In this document: one piece after another, positions 34,636-45,518 of the stretch
Layout: every line of letters starts with the position of its first letter
Position numbering within the stretch: the first letter of the stretch is position 1
Origin: Proteromonas lacertae
Taxonomy: Eukaryota; Sar; Bigyra; Opalinata; Proteromonadidae
Direction of reading: 5' to 3'
DNA length: 64,000 bases
NCBI GenBank assembly: GCA_002245135.1
Contig: NGBS01000004.1
Location: 248,001 to 312,000 of the forward strand
Program-made: the position numbers and the translations under genes
Notes under the pieces: model-generated
Seen by the model: only the letters and a program-made list of their open reading frames with translations
The model's database searches: none
What the model was told of the DNA's origin: nothing

Positions 34636-35487
34636 TTACTTATGTTTATTTAGTAATTCATTGAATTTATTAAATTTTGAATTATTATAATATTTAAAAT
34701 AACTATCAAAGTGAGTAGAAAAGCTTTTATTCCTACTTATACTATTTCCAAAATGATTTTGGTATAACAATATTGATAATACACTTTGATCTTGTCTATG
34801 ATTTTTTCTACTAGATCCTATTGGAGCTATGCAATTCTTTATTAAAGCACATGCTTTCCATAAAAACAGAATAGTAATTATTTTATTTGAAAAATAGTAC
34901 AATCCAACAACCCCTGCTGCACACATAGTTTTATTATATATATTTTCTTCTACATTTAGTAAATAGAAGAGACTGTTATATGTGTATCTTTTAATTGTAG
35001 TGCCAGAGCTAATTGTGTAGATATATTTTTTATGTATTTCTTTATATTCATAATCTAATTTACTTTTAATAAAACATCCACTATCTAGCCATAATAAGGT
35101 TTTTTTATATATGATATAAGTGTCATATATAATAAACGGCTTCCATGAATAATAACCTGAGTTTATGCTGATATTAAAGTGACTAGGATATAAAGAATAA
35201 TTAAAGTGATGAATTAGTATAATTATTTCTTTTCTTCTCACATAACTTTGTAATTTATACAATTTCTTAATATTACAATCTGATAATCCTAAGTTCCATA
35301 AAATTAGGCATATTTGATTTTCAACAACTAAAATTCTGTAAACAAATAGTAAAAGTAAATGAAAATGATTATTTGATGAGCCAGTTACTAACAGCTTGTA
35401 TTTTAATGGACATAAGGGATAATTTATGTTAATAAAATAGTAAATAGTTATAAAAGAAACTATCAATAATACAATTATCATATACAA
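34636..35487 (-). CDS. DUF1647-like glycosyltransferase, island copy 2
   Basis: 283 residues, tandem paralog of the gene at 33756-34586, sharing YYSWKPFIIYDTY, TLLWLDSGCFI and NHRQDQSVLSI in the same order and spacing. N-terminal anchor MIIVLLIVSFITIYYFI. Clear divergence from copy 1 shows an old tandem duplication, unlike the recent inverted repeat nearby. Confidence 0.55.
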   Translation of the reverse strand: MYMIIVLLIVSFITIYYFININYPLCPLKYKLLVTGSSNNHFHLLLLFVYRILVVENQICLILWNLGLSDCNIKKLYKLQSYVRRKEIIILIHHFNYSLYPSHFNISINSGYYSWKPFIIYDTYIIYKKTLLWLDSGCFIKSKLDYEYKEIHKKYIYTISSGTTIKRYTYNSLFYLLNVEENIYNKTMCAAGVVGLYYFSNKIITILFLWKACALIKNCIAPIGSSRKNHRQDQSVLSILLYQNHFGNSISRNKSFSTHFDSYFKYYNNSKFNKFNELLNKHK

Positions 35488-36254
35488 TAGTTACTAATAT
35501 AAGCAGGCATTAATGATGTAGAAAATGTTAATTATATCATACTATTTAGTGTAAAGATCATTTTAAAAATAAATCTAAATAATATGTAAAATGATGAATT
35601 TTACATGTAAATTCATAATACTTCATCTCTAGTTGTATAGCGTCAACACTCTGCTCTCTTTTTCCAGAAATCGTAGATATACTCAATTGGGTTTAATGAT
35701 TTCATAGAAGCAAAAACTGTAATACTATTATTACCATATTTAATCTAATTATGCAACATACCAAGTTCTCATATTGAAGAAATAATTGTAATTTCGTTTG
35801 AATTACTTCTCATATGAACTATAGGAGTCTAGCCTACATACGCAGGTCTAAATCCACTATCTTGGAATTTAATTAACTTTCGAACAACAGATAGTCTTTG
35901 TTAAACAGGTTAGGTATATTATCTTTATTACAACCTCTAATTACATAACTTTTTAATGCTATGTTAGGAAATCCATCATCCATCATCCTTTTTGTTAAAT
36001 GTCGATGGATAGTTGAAGTGCTTTTGTTATTTTCTCGAATTTTATTGATTAATATCTAAGATTCTGATTAATAGATATTAATATCACCTCCTTTGTTTAG
36101 AATTCTTAACAAGTTTTTTACTCTAGTGATGTTTATATTGGTCATACTGGAGTAGTAATCTGTTTTGGTATACTTTTTTCTCAGATTGTTCTTTAGCTTC
36201 ATTAGCTTTAAGTTTAGATTTTTTGGAAGATATAACTTCTAATAGTTCAATATT
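35488..36254 (-). mobile_element. Decayed Tc1/mariner-like transposase relic
   Basis: On the minus strand, about 36045-35925 codes a helix-turn-helix-like stretch (KIRENNKSTSTIHRHL). About 35715-35655 codes SLNPIEYIYDFWKKRAEC, matching the DDE_3 end (LNPIEN....WKKR) of Tc1-like transposases. Frames between them are broken. The relic abuts the left boundary of the inverted repeat at 36255. A short ATG-led extension on the plus strand (36223-36254) fuses it to the truncated LicD gene by chance. Confidence 0.65.
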
Positions 36255-36810
36255 ATTTGGATCAGAATTGGGAGCGATAAGAAATGGAGGTATTATAGCA
36301 AAAGACCATGATGTAGATATAATTATTCCTGTATGGCTTAATTATAAAATATTTAGATGTGATCAATATTTTGAATTTTATCCTCATAAATGTTATATAT
36401 ATTCAAATAGAGACACTTTAATTTGTAACAAAACAAAACATGATTTTATGATTATATTAAGAGATTATATTGAAAAGAGACTAAATATGACTATAAATTA
36501 TAGATGTATAGATTGGGGTAAGTATGGATACACAAGTTGTTGGACAATGAATTATAGAAACTGTTTTCTTGATTTATGGATTCTAATTGGTACTGAATAT
36601 TTTTATCAAAATATAAATATATGTCATTGCTATTTTTCTAATGTATTGACTTTCTGTAGTGAATATGCAAGAGAAAATGTTTTAAAAATGTATGGAAAAA
36701 AATGGAAAATTCCTATAAAGAAAGGTTCTGGTGCTACAGCATGTAATATTGTTTTAACACCTAACTTCAATAACTCAATTAAAAGATATATTATTAATAA
36801 TTTAAAATAA
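36255..36810 (+). pseudogene. LicD/fukutin-like transferase, N-terminally truncated
   Basis: Begins at the arm boundary with FGSELGAIRNGG and lacks the membrane anchor and about 70 residues present in the intact copy (58432-59178). The core is identical to that copy. An ATG 32 bp upstream in unrelated sequence allows a 195-codon frame, but it would give an unanchored protein. Confidence 0.75.
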
Positions 36811-36826
36811 TTATCCCTTATGAAAT

Positions 36827-38011
36827 TTAGAATATAATTTTGCTTAAAATTACATTCAATTCATTAATGCCAACTGTGATTTTTTCATCTGTTGTATTTA
36901 CAAATAAACCAAAATATGATAGACCTAGTTTACTTGCTAATGATGTATAACACAAATTCTTCACAAGAAACTCAACAATTGTGGCTTTTTTTGAAAGTAT
37001 TATGTTTGATAAACCAGCTCCATGAGGTGCAACTATCAGTTTAGCATATTTAAAATAGTTCAATGTATTATTAAAAGTTGTATTTGGATAATAAATTACA
37101 ATTTTAAATTTGCTATATCTTTCTTTTAACAAGTTGTAAACTTTACAAAAGTTTGTAATATCTCTTTTACCAAATCTTTTTATTAAAACGATTTCATAAA
37201 TTAATTTAGAATTGATTTTTTTCCTTAAAAAATATCTTAAAAAATATAAATGAATTATAGGTGGAGTAGATCCACAACTACCTTTCTCTAATATTATTAA
37301 TCTTTTCACATGAATATTTCCATAAATAATCCTAGAATCATCAAATCCTATAAATTTTAAATACAATACATTTGCAGATTTGGAAGTGTGTATTTTTATT
37401 GATTCATCTCTCAATAATTCTGTAATGTAAAAACCTAATTTAGTTAAACATTCAACAATTGAATGAAAAACAGCATTTCCCCAATGATGTGTTATTGATA
37501 CAACCTTATCGTATTGGTTGTAGTATGTATTACTATGATAAAGAATGGGTATAAAATCACATTTACATCCTCCTTTTGTAGTTATATTATAATAAAATGA
37601 ATGAATACTCCCTTCATTTGTTATTATTACATCTGTAAAGCCGTAAATTTTAAGTTGTTGTATTATGTGAAGATGAGTATAATTAGTAATGATAATTGGA
37701 GATCTGTCAATTAATGACATATAAAATGAATCAGAGTACTTTTTTATTCTAATGTTTATCTTAGTGGAAATAAATATACGCGAATATGTAAAATTGTAAG
37801 TATCTAAGTCCACGCAACTGAGTGATATGTTTGAATTAGCATTATGTTTAAGATCAATTAATTTACTTAAATTATTAAAGGCATTAAATAGAAAATAAGA
37901 TTCATTTTTATTATATTCATATCTGCTGTAGTATATATAATAATAAGTATATATTAAACATAGATATAATAATGAATATTTAAATTTAATAAATGAAAAT
38001 TTTCTCAACAA
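36827..38011 (-). CDS. GT61-like glycosyltransferase (left-arm copy)
   Basis: 394 residues with an anchor near the N-terminus (YSLLYLCLIYTYYYIYY). SITHHWGNAVFHSIVECLTK and VAPHGAGLSNIILSKKATIV are the GT61 hallmark blocks, and the C-terminus is complete. No ATG lies at the start; the frame opens at TTG codons, so a tiny upstream exon is possible. The right-arm copy has one fewer A in the run after ILSK and is frameshifted. Convergent with the LicD-like gene, 16 bp apart. Confidence 0.7.
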   Translation of the reverse strand: MLRKFSFIKFKYSLLYLCLIYTYYYIYYSRYEYNKNESYFLFNAFNNLSKLIDLKHNANSNISLSCVDLDTYNFTYSRIFISTKINIRIKKYSDSFYMSLIDRSPIIITNYTHLHIIQQLKIYGFTDVIITNEGSIHSFYYNITTKGGCKCDFIPILYHSNTYYNQYDKVVSITHHWGNAVFHSIVECLTKLGFYITELLRDESIKIHTSKSANVLYLKFIGFDDSRIIYGNIHVKRLIILEKGSCGSTPPIIHLYFLRYFLRKKINSKLIYEIVLIKRFGKRDITNFCKVYNLLKERYSKFKIVIYYPNTTFNNTLNYFKYAKLIVAPHGAGLSNIILSKKATIVEFLVKNLCYTSLASKLGLSYFGLFVNTTDEKITVGINELNVILSKIIF

Positions 38012-38157
38012 AAATATAAATAAAGTAAAAGTGTGTTATATCAATATTATAGGAAGGTGATAAACTTGTAGAGTGATGATAATTCTACAACTTAATATAT
38101 CAATTAACAAATTTTGACATATACAATTTCCCATCTTCATGTTTAATTTTCACTTTA

Positions 38158-39188
38158 TTATTTGTACAATTCTAAATGCAATTTACATTTCCCAAAGTAT
38201 TTATATCTTCTTCTATTATTAAATCCTAATTTGTTTGAAAATAAGCTAATTAAACTGAAAGAACTACATCTAGTAAGAATTAAAGTATTTGATTTACTTA
38301 ATATATAATAATCTATTATAGCTTCGATTGCACATTTATTATTATTATGTAATAAACCATATCCTGAATTACATGAAGTAAAATTTGAAAAATATGAATT
38401 AGGTAATTCATTTCTGAATAATTCTTTTAATTTTAATGAGTCGGAACTGACATAAATACTTTCATTAGAAGTAATATTCTTTAGATAATATATAATATCT
38501 CTTGAATCTTCATATTTCAAATAGTGTAATAAATATTCTTTTCCGTCAGCTTTTCCTGTTCTTAAATGAATTCCAATACTATAACCATTTTTAATTATAG
38601 CATTTGCTTTTAATTTTATCGAATTACTAATTTGAAGAAAGTGAAAAGATATTTTGTATGCTAGTTCATTTACCATAATTATCTTATTTATATTAAAGCT
38701 AATAGCATGATTATTTAATAAATAATTCAATGATTTATTATCATATATTACATTCATTATTCCATAAAAATGACCATTAAAGGAAATATTGTATATGCTT
38801 ATATTTGTTTGAATAATTAAAGGAAATATAAAATACCACCACAAACTATTCCAATTATTAATGTTTAAAGAGTAGGAGAAACTTATACAATAAGCTAGCG
38901 AGCTAATCAATCCAAGTAACTTATTACCTAAACCACATGATTTGCAGGGATTATATTCTGCATAATCTCTATACCTTCTAATATTGTTTGTATATATATA
39001 TTTAGTGTATATATTATTTATATTTTTTCTATTCTCTAAAATATGATAATAATCTGAATAGACTGTTAAAAGAGTAAGAAAGTATATACATAAAATAGTG
39101 AAAATAATGATTAGTAAACTAATAATCTAGTTTAATTATTTATCATATAAATTCAATCTAATATTACTTCCAAAATTAGCTTAAACAT
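38158..39188 (-). CDS. O-fucosyltransferase-like enzyme with 21-nt first exon (left copy)
   Basis: Exon 1 (39168-39188) codes MFKLILE; a 41-nt GT-AG intron (39127-39167) joins it in frame to IISLLIIIFTILCIYFLTLL, a signal anchor. Total 329 residues. CKSCGLGNKLLGLISSLAYC is the nucleotide-sugar loop, YSIGIHLRTGKADG the HxR block, TLILTRCSSFSLISLF the late block. The micro-exon gives the only ATG-led start and keeps the frame, and it is present in both arms. Probable Golgi or ER sugar transferase; donor likely GDP-sugar. Confidence 0.68.
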
Positions 39189-39575
39189 CTTATGATTGAT
39201 TAGAATTCTAAATTTATATAGTATATATATGGGACATTGGCTCAATGTCACAGATTTCCAACGAGTGTTCTAGAGGTTCATCCCTTTCTAGATCAAGAGT
39301 TGACTTTACGGGATCTTCATTGATGTAATCGAAATGGATCAACTCCATAATAATCAACAGATTTATGCCGTTGAGAGAAATATATCAGCTGAGATGAATA
39401 AAAATGGAAAAATAGAAGTTATTATATTCTAGTAATTTTAAAACCTTAATTTCATTGTGAATTATTGCTATTGAAGTATAATATAAAGAATAAAGAAACA
39501 GTGTTAGATAAGTAGCTGATTAACCAACAACTTATAACATTGACCTATCACTATACTTTCTATATTATAGTGATA
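39189..39575. other. Spacer with a GC-richer 44-codon reading frame (left copy)
   Basis: Contains a small minus-strand frame, 39214-39348 (MELIHFDYINEDPV..., acidic, ends in MSHIYTI), whose base composition is richer in GC than its neighbours and resembles the relic at 47.1-49.5 kb. Function unknown; it may be an insertion remnant. The remaining sequence is AT-rich with nothing recognised. Confidence 0.3.
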
Positions 39576-41250
39576 TTAAAAATTAAATCCTTTTGGCCAA
39601 AAAATATCAACGCTATTTATAATGCTTTGTAAAAATGGGAAATCAGTTACAGCGCTTGGTAGAAACAAACATACAGTTACATTGTTTCTTACAAATTTGC
39701 TTTTAGTATACATATAACTGTAACTCTTTTTATTAATGATATATGATACAAAAATTAAACAACATATTAAAGTGATTGAATTAGTTAACATAGTATGAGA
39801 ACCTAATTCTTTTTTAGTATAACTGCTATAATTACCTATTCCGTATTCCAATATATACTCACTAATATTGTTTATATGAGTATTAAAAATATGATTTTTT
39901 CCATTGTTCTTCTATATCCTCTATTTTTAACACTTATGTTATTCAATCTTACACATCCTCCTGCTTTTACTTTGATTGTTAAACAACCTTTTAAGTGTAA
40001 ATTGTTAATAAAAACATTACCTGTTATTACCAGTTTTGAATTATTTTCAATTACTAAAACTCCAGTAAAATGATTAACAATATTTTTTGTTAGGAGAATA
40101 TAATCCTGAAATCTCAGATGTTTCTTTAACTGGATTAAAGCATAACCATCTTGGCATATTCACACTCATATTTTTAGATTCATTATCAGTAAGAAGTATA
40201 TAATCTTGTAATACTGTTTCAATTCTAAATGATTTGAATTCTTTTGAAAGAATATATTCAGGCAGGTTTTTTTATTTAGAGTTTTATAGTATTTATTTAA
40301 CTCAAAGCAAATAATATTTGTAACAGCTGGATATAGAGTTTCTGATTTACTGAATTGATTTATATTTTTTCCTAACAATTTTGGCAAAAGAGAATAATCT
40401 ATAGCTCTAACATTATAGTATCTACCATTTTCTTCACACGAACACATTATTGATGCTTTTTCACCTTTGTATCTTTCAACAGTTAAATAATTTACTTCTA
40501 ATCTGTTAAATATTGTACTTCCTATTAAAATTGGAATTGCTTCGAAAGCCAATGAATTAGTATCTTGAAAATTATCATATATTGAATTCCTTTCAATTTC
40601 CAATTGTCTAATACTCCTTTCTAGACAATAAAGACATATATATACTGAGAATAACAAATTATGAATATCACCATGACCATGTGGTTTAGTAATGATTTTA
40701 TGATTTTTATATAGCAAATTACAATTTTCATCATCAAACGATGTTCAATTACGTATATTTGATTTTTAGATAATCCAAAATATTCATTCTCTCCAAGAAA
40801 GTGCTTTATTCTTATATTTGTAGATTTCGAAGTCATTATGCATACATACATCATTTGTTTTGTCATATTTTGATAAGAAATAATATAACGAAAGTATAAA
40901 TTTAAGTATGATAATTCACTAATCTGGTCAACATTTAAGCTTATCTATTAAATTTAACAGTAAATATCAAATAAATATACTTTAATAGAATCACAATTTA
41001 GTCTTTCACCTAATCCTCCTGCAACAAGCACAAAAGCACATTTTTGTATATTTGTTATGCCAATTTCTTCATATATTTTGAAATAATTATCCAAGTAATT
41101 AACCTCTATACTCTGCGGATATGATATATTATTGATTGCTAAAGAAAATATATCATTTTTATATTTATAGATTATTCTTTTAGATCTTCTTATATATTCA
41201 ATAATACCTTCGTCTAATATACTATTTAAATGAACAATATAAAGACACAA
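39576..41250 (-). pseudogene. UDP-sugar pyrophosphorylase, frame-broken (left copy)
   Basis: AFVLVAGGLGERLNCDSIK is the nucleotide-binding signature. After a 36-nt intron (40945-40980) come CIMTSKST and FLGENEYFGLSKNQIYV; then KIITKPHGHGDIHNLLF; then after a 25-nt intron (40621-40645) FQDTNSLAFEAIPILIG; ETVLQDY; MPRWLCFNPVKE; and the C-terminal beta-helix (LVITGNVFINNLHLKGCLTI). The order matches plant and protist USP, which makes UDP-sugars from sugar-1-phosphates. Single-base breaks occur near 40735, 40571 (one T short), 40267 and 40093, plus one near 39897. The far C-terminus continues into a hydrophobic helix and a transferase-like start (SIINSVDIFWPKGFNF). Confidence 0.75.
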
Positions 41251-41509
41251 AGATTTTAAATCTATATAGATTGATTATATACTATTGTTTCTTCTTGCTT
41301 CATTTATAATTCTTGTTTGTGCACATAATTAATAGAAAATGAATTTTATATAAGATATGATATAAAAATTCTATTAAATGTTTAAATTGATTATGTTATA
41401 CCACTTACATTTGCGTATCACTATAATTTTTATTTTACTGAAGATAATATTTTAAATAGTTATTTTATGATCATTAATTTGGGAATTACTTCTTGGATAT
41501 TTATTTTTG

Positions 41510-41740
41510 CTAATGTATAAACGATATACATAAGCAATTAAAATAGTTCATTAAATATTTCTCTATTCCAGGTACTTTTACACTTATTCCAACTCTTTTT
41601 ACATGCTTGGTTTGTAATAATAATAGCAAGAATTGATTCATTCTTCTATATTTGAATCTTAGGGAAAATAACAGATATAATCTTTGTATTATACTCTTTG
41701 TAATAACAAATATATGAATCAATATTCTTATAAAACACAT
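41510..41740 (-). CDS. Small hydrophobic-basic hypothetical protein (left copy)
   Basis: 76 codons with an N-terminal hydrophobic stretch (FIRILIHIFVITKSIIQRL) and a basic middle (FKYRRMNQF, KHVKRVGISV). It is identical in both arms (partner 53503-53733). No family recognised. It could be a leftover N-terminus of a lost transferase. The surrounding 41251-41509 holds nothing I can name. Confidence 0.25.
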   Translation of the reverse strand: MCFIRILIHIFVITKSIIQRLYLLFSLRFKYRRMNQFLLLLLQTKHVKRVGISVKVPGIEKYLMNYFNCLCISFIH

Positions 41741-41770
41741 CTTCTACAATATTTTATGTAGAAACTAATC

Positions 41771-42802
41771 ATGAAGATATGTTATTCAAAAGCTATATTT
41801 GGATTTTTTATATTATTTTTTCTTTCGAGTGATTTTTATAACGCTAAAATATGTAGTTATGTTGATTATATAGACATAAAAAGAGTAAGCGATGGAGTAT
41901 TTATTTTTTCTTCTTTTATTGATACGGTAAAAAAGAAGGTAATATTCATCCTTTTTATAACAAATAGAAGTATTGCATCATCATCATATACTTCCACTTT
42001 GTTATTGGATAGAAATAAATTTTCATATCCAATTATTCAACATTATGTCAACAAATACTATTATAATGTTATTTTTGGTTATAAAGACTATTATAGTGTT
42101 AAAAATGTAGAAATATTAGACAGATCAACAATTTTGAAAGGTAATAATGTAAAATTCAAATATAAAAACGTTTTATGTTTAACAACCTTTATTAATTACA
42201 CAAAAGCTAATGAATTATATACATTCATAAACCACTATATCAGCCTTGGAATAAATTTATTTGTTGTTTATAAAACTAGTTGTGGTGAAGAAATTGATAA
42301 AATACTAAATGAATATAAATTAAAAGGATTAGTAACAATTATATTAGATAAATATTCTAACAATTCAACAACATTTAAATATGGTAATTATCTCCATGTA
42401 TGGAAACATAATGATTGTTTTATTAGATATAAATATAATGCTAAACATATTGTATTTGTTGATCAAGATGAGATACTTAAAATAAATAGTATGATTTTTT
42501 CACCATACTATGATATATATTATTTTCATTCTATATTGTTAATAACCAATAATCACAGTTTATTATACTCTCGTTGTCCTTCATCACCTTGGAAATATAT
42601 CATATATAATACAACATGTGTATACTATGTGGATATTCATACTGTTATATTGAAAAAGAATTGCAAATCAAAAGTAATTAACTATAGTAAGAATTATATT
42701 CTTCATAGAAGAACTAAATTTCCATGGTACTATAAAAAATGTAAATTCGACATATTACAAAATAAAGATAATAATTTTACTTATCTTCCATTGTTTGATT
42801 GA
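41771..42802 (+). CDS. GT92-like (DUF23) glycosyltransferase, copy 1 (left arm)
   Basis: 343 residues, ATG at 41771, anchor IFGFFILFFLSSDF. LCLTTFINYTKANELYTFINHYISLG, then FVVYKTSCGEEIDKIL, then HNDCFIRYKYNAKHIVFVDQDEIL fit the GT92 pattern, with DQDE as the probable metal-binding acidic site. The family adds galactose to core fucose or GlcNAc in other species. Convergent with the next GT92-like gene, coding ends overlapping by 22 bp. The T run at about 41821 is one longer here than in the right copy and keeps the frame. Confidence 0.72.
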   Translation: MKICYSKAIFGFFILFFLSSDFYNAKICSYVDYIDIKRVSDGVFIFSSFIDTVKKKVIFILFITNRSIASSSYTSTLLLDRNKFSYPIIQHYVNKYYYNVIFGYKDYYSVKNVEILDRSTILKGNNVKFKYKNVLCLTTFINYTKANELYTFINHYISLGINLFVVYKTSCGEEIDKILNEYKLKGLVTIILDKYSNNSTTFKYGNYLHVWKHNDCFIRYKYNAKHIVFVDQDEILKINSMIFSPYYDIYYFHSILLITNNHSLLYSRCPSSPWKYIIYNTTCVYYVDIHTVILKKNCKSKVINYSKNYILHRRTKFPWYYKKCKFDILQNKDNNFTYLPLFD

Positions 42803-43983
42803 CAAGCTTTAAATAGTATATCTTTAATTTTTTTAGATCTATCATGTATAACAAGTTCTCTATTATCAGATGAACATATACTCCAGTTTCCCATTAGTCC
42901 ACTAATTATGTAGGGATATATTCTTCTTGTATGTCTAATAAATCCAATATTTGAATCAATTTTTATTTCTGTATAGTTATACAGTTTTCCTGTAATCCAA
43001 TGAATTGAAACGGAAGTAATTTTTGATAAATTTCTAATTAATAGTTTAGGCCATCTCCATGTATAGTCACAACAATTATGGTATTCAAATATGTTACAAT
43101 CTTTTATATTATGCACTAATCTATCATAATAAGGAACATAGAATCGCTTAAATATTTTTTCTTGAAATATATATGTATCATATACTTTTCTTTGTTGTTG
43201 ATCTATTTTATCAATCATTTTTGCAATACTATTATCATAATTAGGCCAAAGTATTTCATCTAAATCAGTCATAACAATACTTTTCGTTTCGTAGTAACTT
43301 CTATAGAAACAATCATTTAATTTTAATCTTTGTGCATATGTTTTATATTTTCCATATTTTATATCAAAATGATTATCTAAATTTACAACATCTAGTAGCC
43401 CTTTGTTCAAATAAAATTTCAACACTTTATTCACTTTTTCAGAGCATGAAGTATTATACACAATAAAATGATCAGCTCCAAAATAAAGATAAGATTCAAT
43501 CATTTGTAATAGCATGTTAAATGCAATAAAGTTAATCATTTTACCTATACAAACAGTTAATTTATTTCTTTTTAATTCATATTTCGTTTTTATTTTTGAG
43601 ATATAAATAATAGATTTATTTAATATCATTTTTAATGGTAAAATATTTGTATATAGCAATAAATTCATAACAGTATTATCTTCTGCTATCTTAGTGATTA
43701 TTTCCATATTACATTTTTTAACATTATTAGTATATATAATCGTGCACGTTATATTATGTATATTTTTGCTATTATTGTAAATATAGAATAGCATTCTAAT
43801 TGCTTTATAGCGAATATCATAGTAATGCGATATATAGAAAATATTTTTTACTACTTCAATAGGCTTTATATTAATTATTTTCCCTTTTTTATAATAATAT
43901 TTATTTGATAATAAATTGTATAGTAATATAATGATTGTATATAAAAATAATATATTAGCATATAATATAATAATCAGTTTCAA
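42781..43983 (-). CDS. GT92-like (DUF23) glycosyltransferase, copy 2 (left arm)
   Basis: 400 residues with an N-terminal anchor (LIIILYANILFLYTIIILLYNLL). FNMLLQMIESYLYFGADHFIVYNTSC, KLNDCFYRSYYETKSIVMTD then LDEILWP, and WRWPKLLIRN then VSIHWITG are the conserved GT92 blocks, including the DLDE acidic site. There is no ATG: the frame opens at TTG just 5 bp after the FkbM-like stop codon on the same strand. A 113-nt GT-AG intron could in principle splice the two into one fusion but would remove the anchor. Confidence 0.75.
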   Translation of the reverse strand: MKLIIILYANILFLYTIIILLYNLLSNKYYYKKGKIINIKPIEVVKNIFYISHYYDIRYKAIRMLFYIYNNSKNIHNITCTIIYTNNVKKCNMEIITKIAEDNTVMNLLLYTNILPLKMILNKSIIYISKIKTKYELKRNKLTVCIGKMINFIAFNMLLQMIESYLYFGADHFIVYNTSCSEKVNKVLKFYLNKGLLDVVNLDNHFDIKYGKYKTYAQRLKLNDCFYRSYYETKSIVMTDLDEILWPNYDNSIAKMIDKIDQQQRKVYDTYIFQEKIFKRFYVPYYDRLVHNIKDCNIFEYHNCCDYTWRWPKLLIRNLSKITSVSIHWITGKLYNYTEIKIDSNIGFIRHTRRIYPYIISGLMGNWSICSSDNRELVIHDRSKKIKDILFKACQSNNGR

Positions 43984-43988
43984 TAAAA

Positions 43989-44828
43989 TTACAAACCGAT
44001 ATAATTATAGTATAATTTCTTTTTTATTTCTTTAAATAAATCACCTCTGAAATAGTACAACATATCAATTTTGAAATGATAAATTTTCATTAATTCATTG
44101 CTTATATTGTATTCTTCAAAATAAGGAATCATAAAATTTTCCATATAATTCTTAAATTCATTGAATATTTCATTTGATTTATATATTCCTACAGGATTAT
44201 TTATATAAGGATGAAATTCTGAAAAAACAATATCAAAAAATCTTAAAATATTTTTCTTAATTAATTCAGGAATCATTATATATTCTTCACCTTCAATGTC
44301 AAATTTTAGAATATTAAAATGATTTGGTTTTATATTTTCATTAATATATGATAATATGTCTATTGATTTTATTTTTAGAATTTTAGAATTTTTGTATGAC
44401 ACATTATAATATAATGTACTACCTAATGATCCTGAAGTTATCTTAAAATTTTGATACTCTGTTCTATTTGACACAGCAACAGGACAATTAATGTAAAAAT
44501 TGCATTTAAATGTTACTGTTTTTAAAAAGTTTACATTTTGCAATATGTATTTGCACAGCATAGGATTAGCTTCAAATGAATGAACATTAACTTTTGATGT
44601 TGGAAAGTGATGAAATTTTGGATAAGGAACATGATATGAATTATTGAGATTTTTGTATCCAAAGAGCCATAATATAGAATCACCATTATTTGAACCTAAA
44701 TCATAATATGTTATTTCCCTATATTCTTTATATAAAGAAATATTATTACTAATTGACAAATAATAATACATCAAAATGATTAATAAATTAGCTATAACTA
44801 ATAGATAGAATATGAATATTTTATTCAT
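43989..44828 (-). CDS. FkbM-type methyltransferase (left arm)
   Basis: 279 residues with a signal anchor (FIFYLLVIANLLIILMYYYL). YYDLGSNNGDSILWLFG is the S-adenosylmethionine loop, VHSFEANPMLCKYI follows, and the FkbM hallmark IDILSYI then HFNILKFDIEGEEYIMIPEL is complete, ending FSEFHPYI. Expected: O-methylation of a sugar on a glycoconjugate. Identical to the right-arm copy. Confidence 0.8.
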   Translation of the reverse strand: MNKIFIFYLLVIANLLIILMYYYLSISNNISLYKEYREITYYDLGSNNGDSILWLFGYKNLNNSYHVPYPKFHHFPTSKVNVHSFEANPMLCKYILQNVNFLKTVTFKCNFYINCPVAVSNRTEYQNFKITSGSLGSTLYYNVSYKNSKILKIKSIDILSYINENIKPNHFNILKFDIEGEEYIMIPELIKKNILRFFDIVFSEFHPYINNPVGIYKSNEIFNEFKNYMENFMIPYFEEYNISNELMKIYHFKIDMLYYFRGDLFKEIKKKLYYNYIGL

Positions 44829-44962
44829 AATTCAAATTATCTTAGCTATTATGCAAAGCAATATTCAGGTAATTATAGATAGAAATTAATATACAACTTA
44901 TTATATATAATGATTTGTGGTGGTTTTTATCTTTTTTATAACAATTAATAAGTTAGTTAATA

Positions 44963-45518
44963 TTAATATAGAATAATGTTACATAAACCCAATCTTGTGG
45001 AGTTTGTACCTATATGTCTAAATATCACTCCTTTATGAGTATCATTTTCTCTATATACAAATGCCATGTATAGCTTATATTTCAAAAAGAATAATCCTGC
45101 TTTATACTCTGAGTAATACATTTTAAGCATCTTTAAAACTTTACTTTTATATAATGTTGGGCCATTTAAAAAGTTTCTATTTTGATATGGATGATTTAAT
45201 ATTATTATATTTACCTTATTGCTTTTAAATGAAATGGAAGTTTTATATGGATTACTTATAACCATTTTTCTTAATACTATTCCATATACTTCATAAAAAT
45301 TAGATAATACATATATAGAGTTTTTAAAGAAATTATATTGTTGATGAATATTATCCTGAATTAACCAATCTTCCTCTAAAATGAATATATATTGCAAATA
45401 TATATATGAAAATAAAATGGTAAATGAATATGGATAGTTTTTAGGATTTAAGTAGAAGGAGTTTAATATATTATAATTTACTCTAACGCTGTACCTTTCT
45501 ACAGTACCTTGATCTATT
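44963..45518 (-). pseudogene. GT-A glycosyltransferase, 5'-truncated (left arm)
   Basis: Runs from the arm boundary at 45518 and so lacks the anchor and the first part of the nucleotide-binding region found in the intact copy (49523-50281). It keeps FILEEDWLIQDN, the probable metal-binding stretch, and the full C-terminus. Likely non-functional. Confidence 0.7.

Larger units (their letters stand above)
36255..45518 (+). repeat. 9.26-kb inverted repeat, left arm
   Basis: Pairs with 49726-58987 in reverse complement; coordinate sums stay at 95242-95244 throughout, so only a few one-base indels separate the arms. Both ends fall inside genes that are whole in the right arm (LicD-like and GT-A enzyme), so this arm looks like the derived copy. 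Confidence 0.95.
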
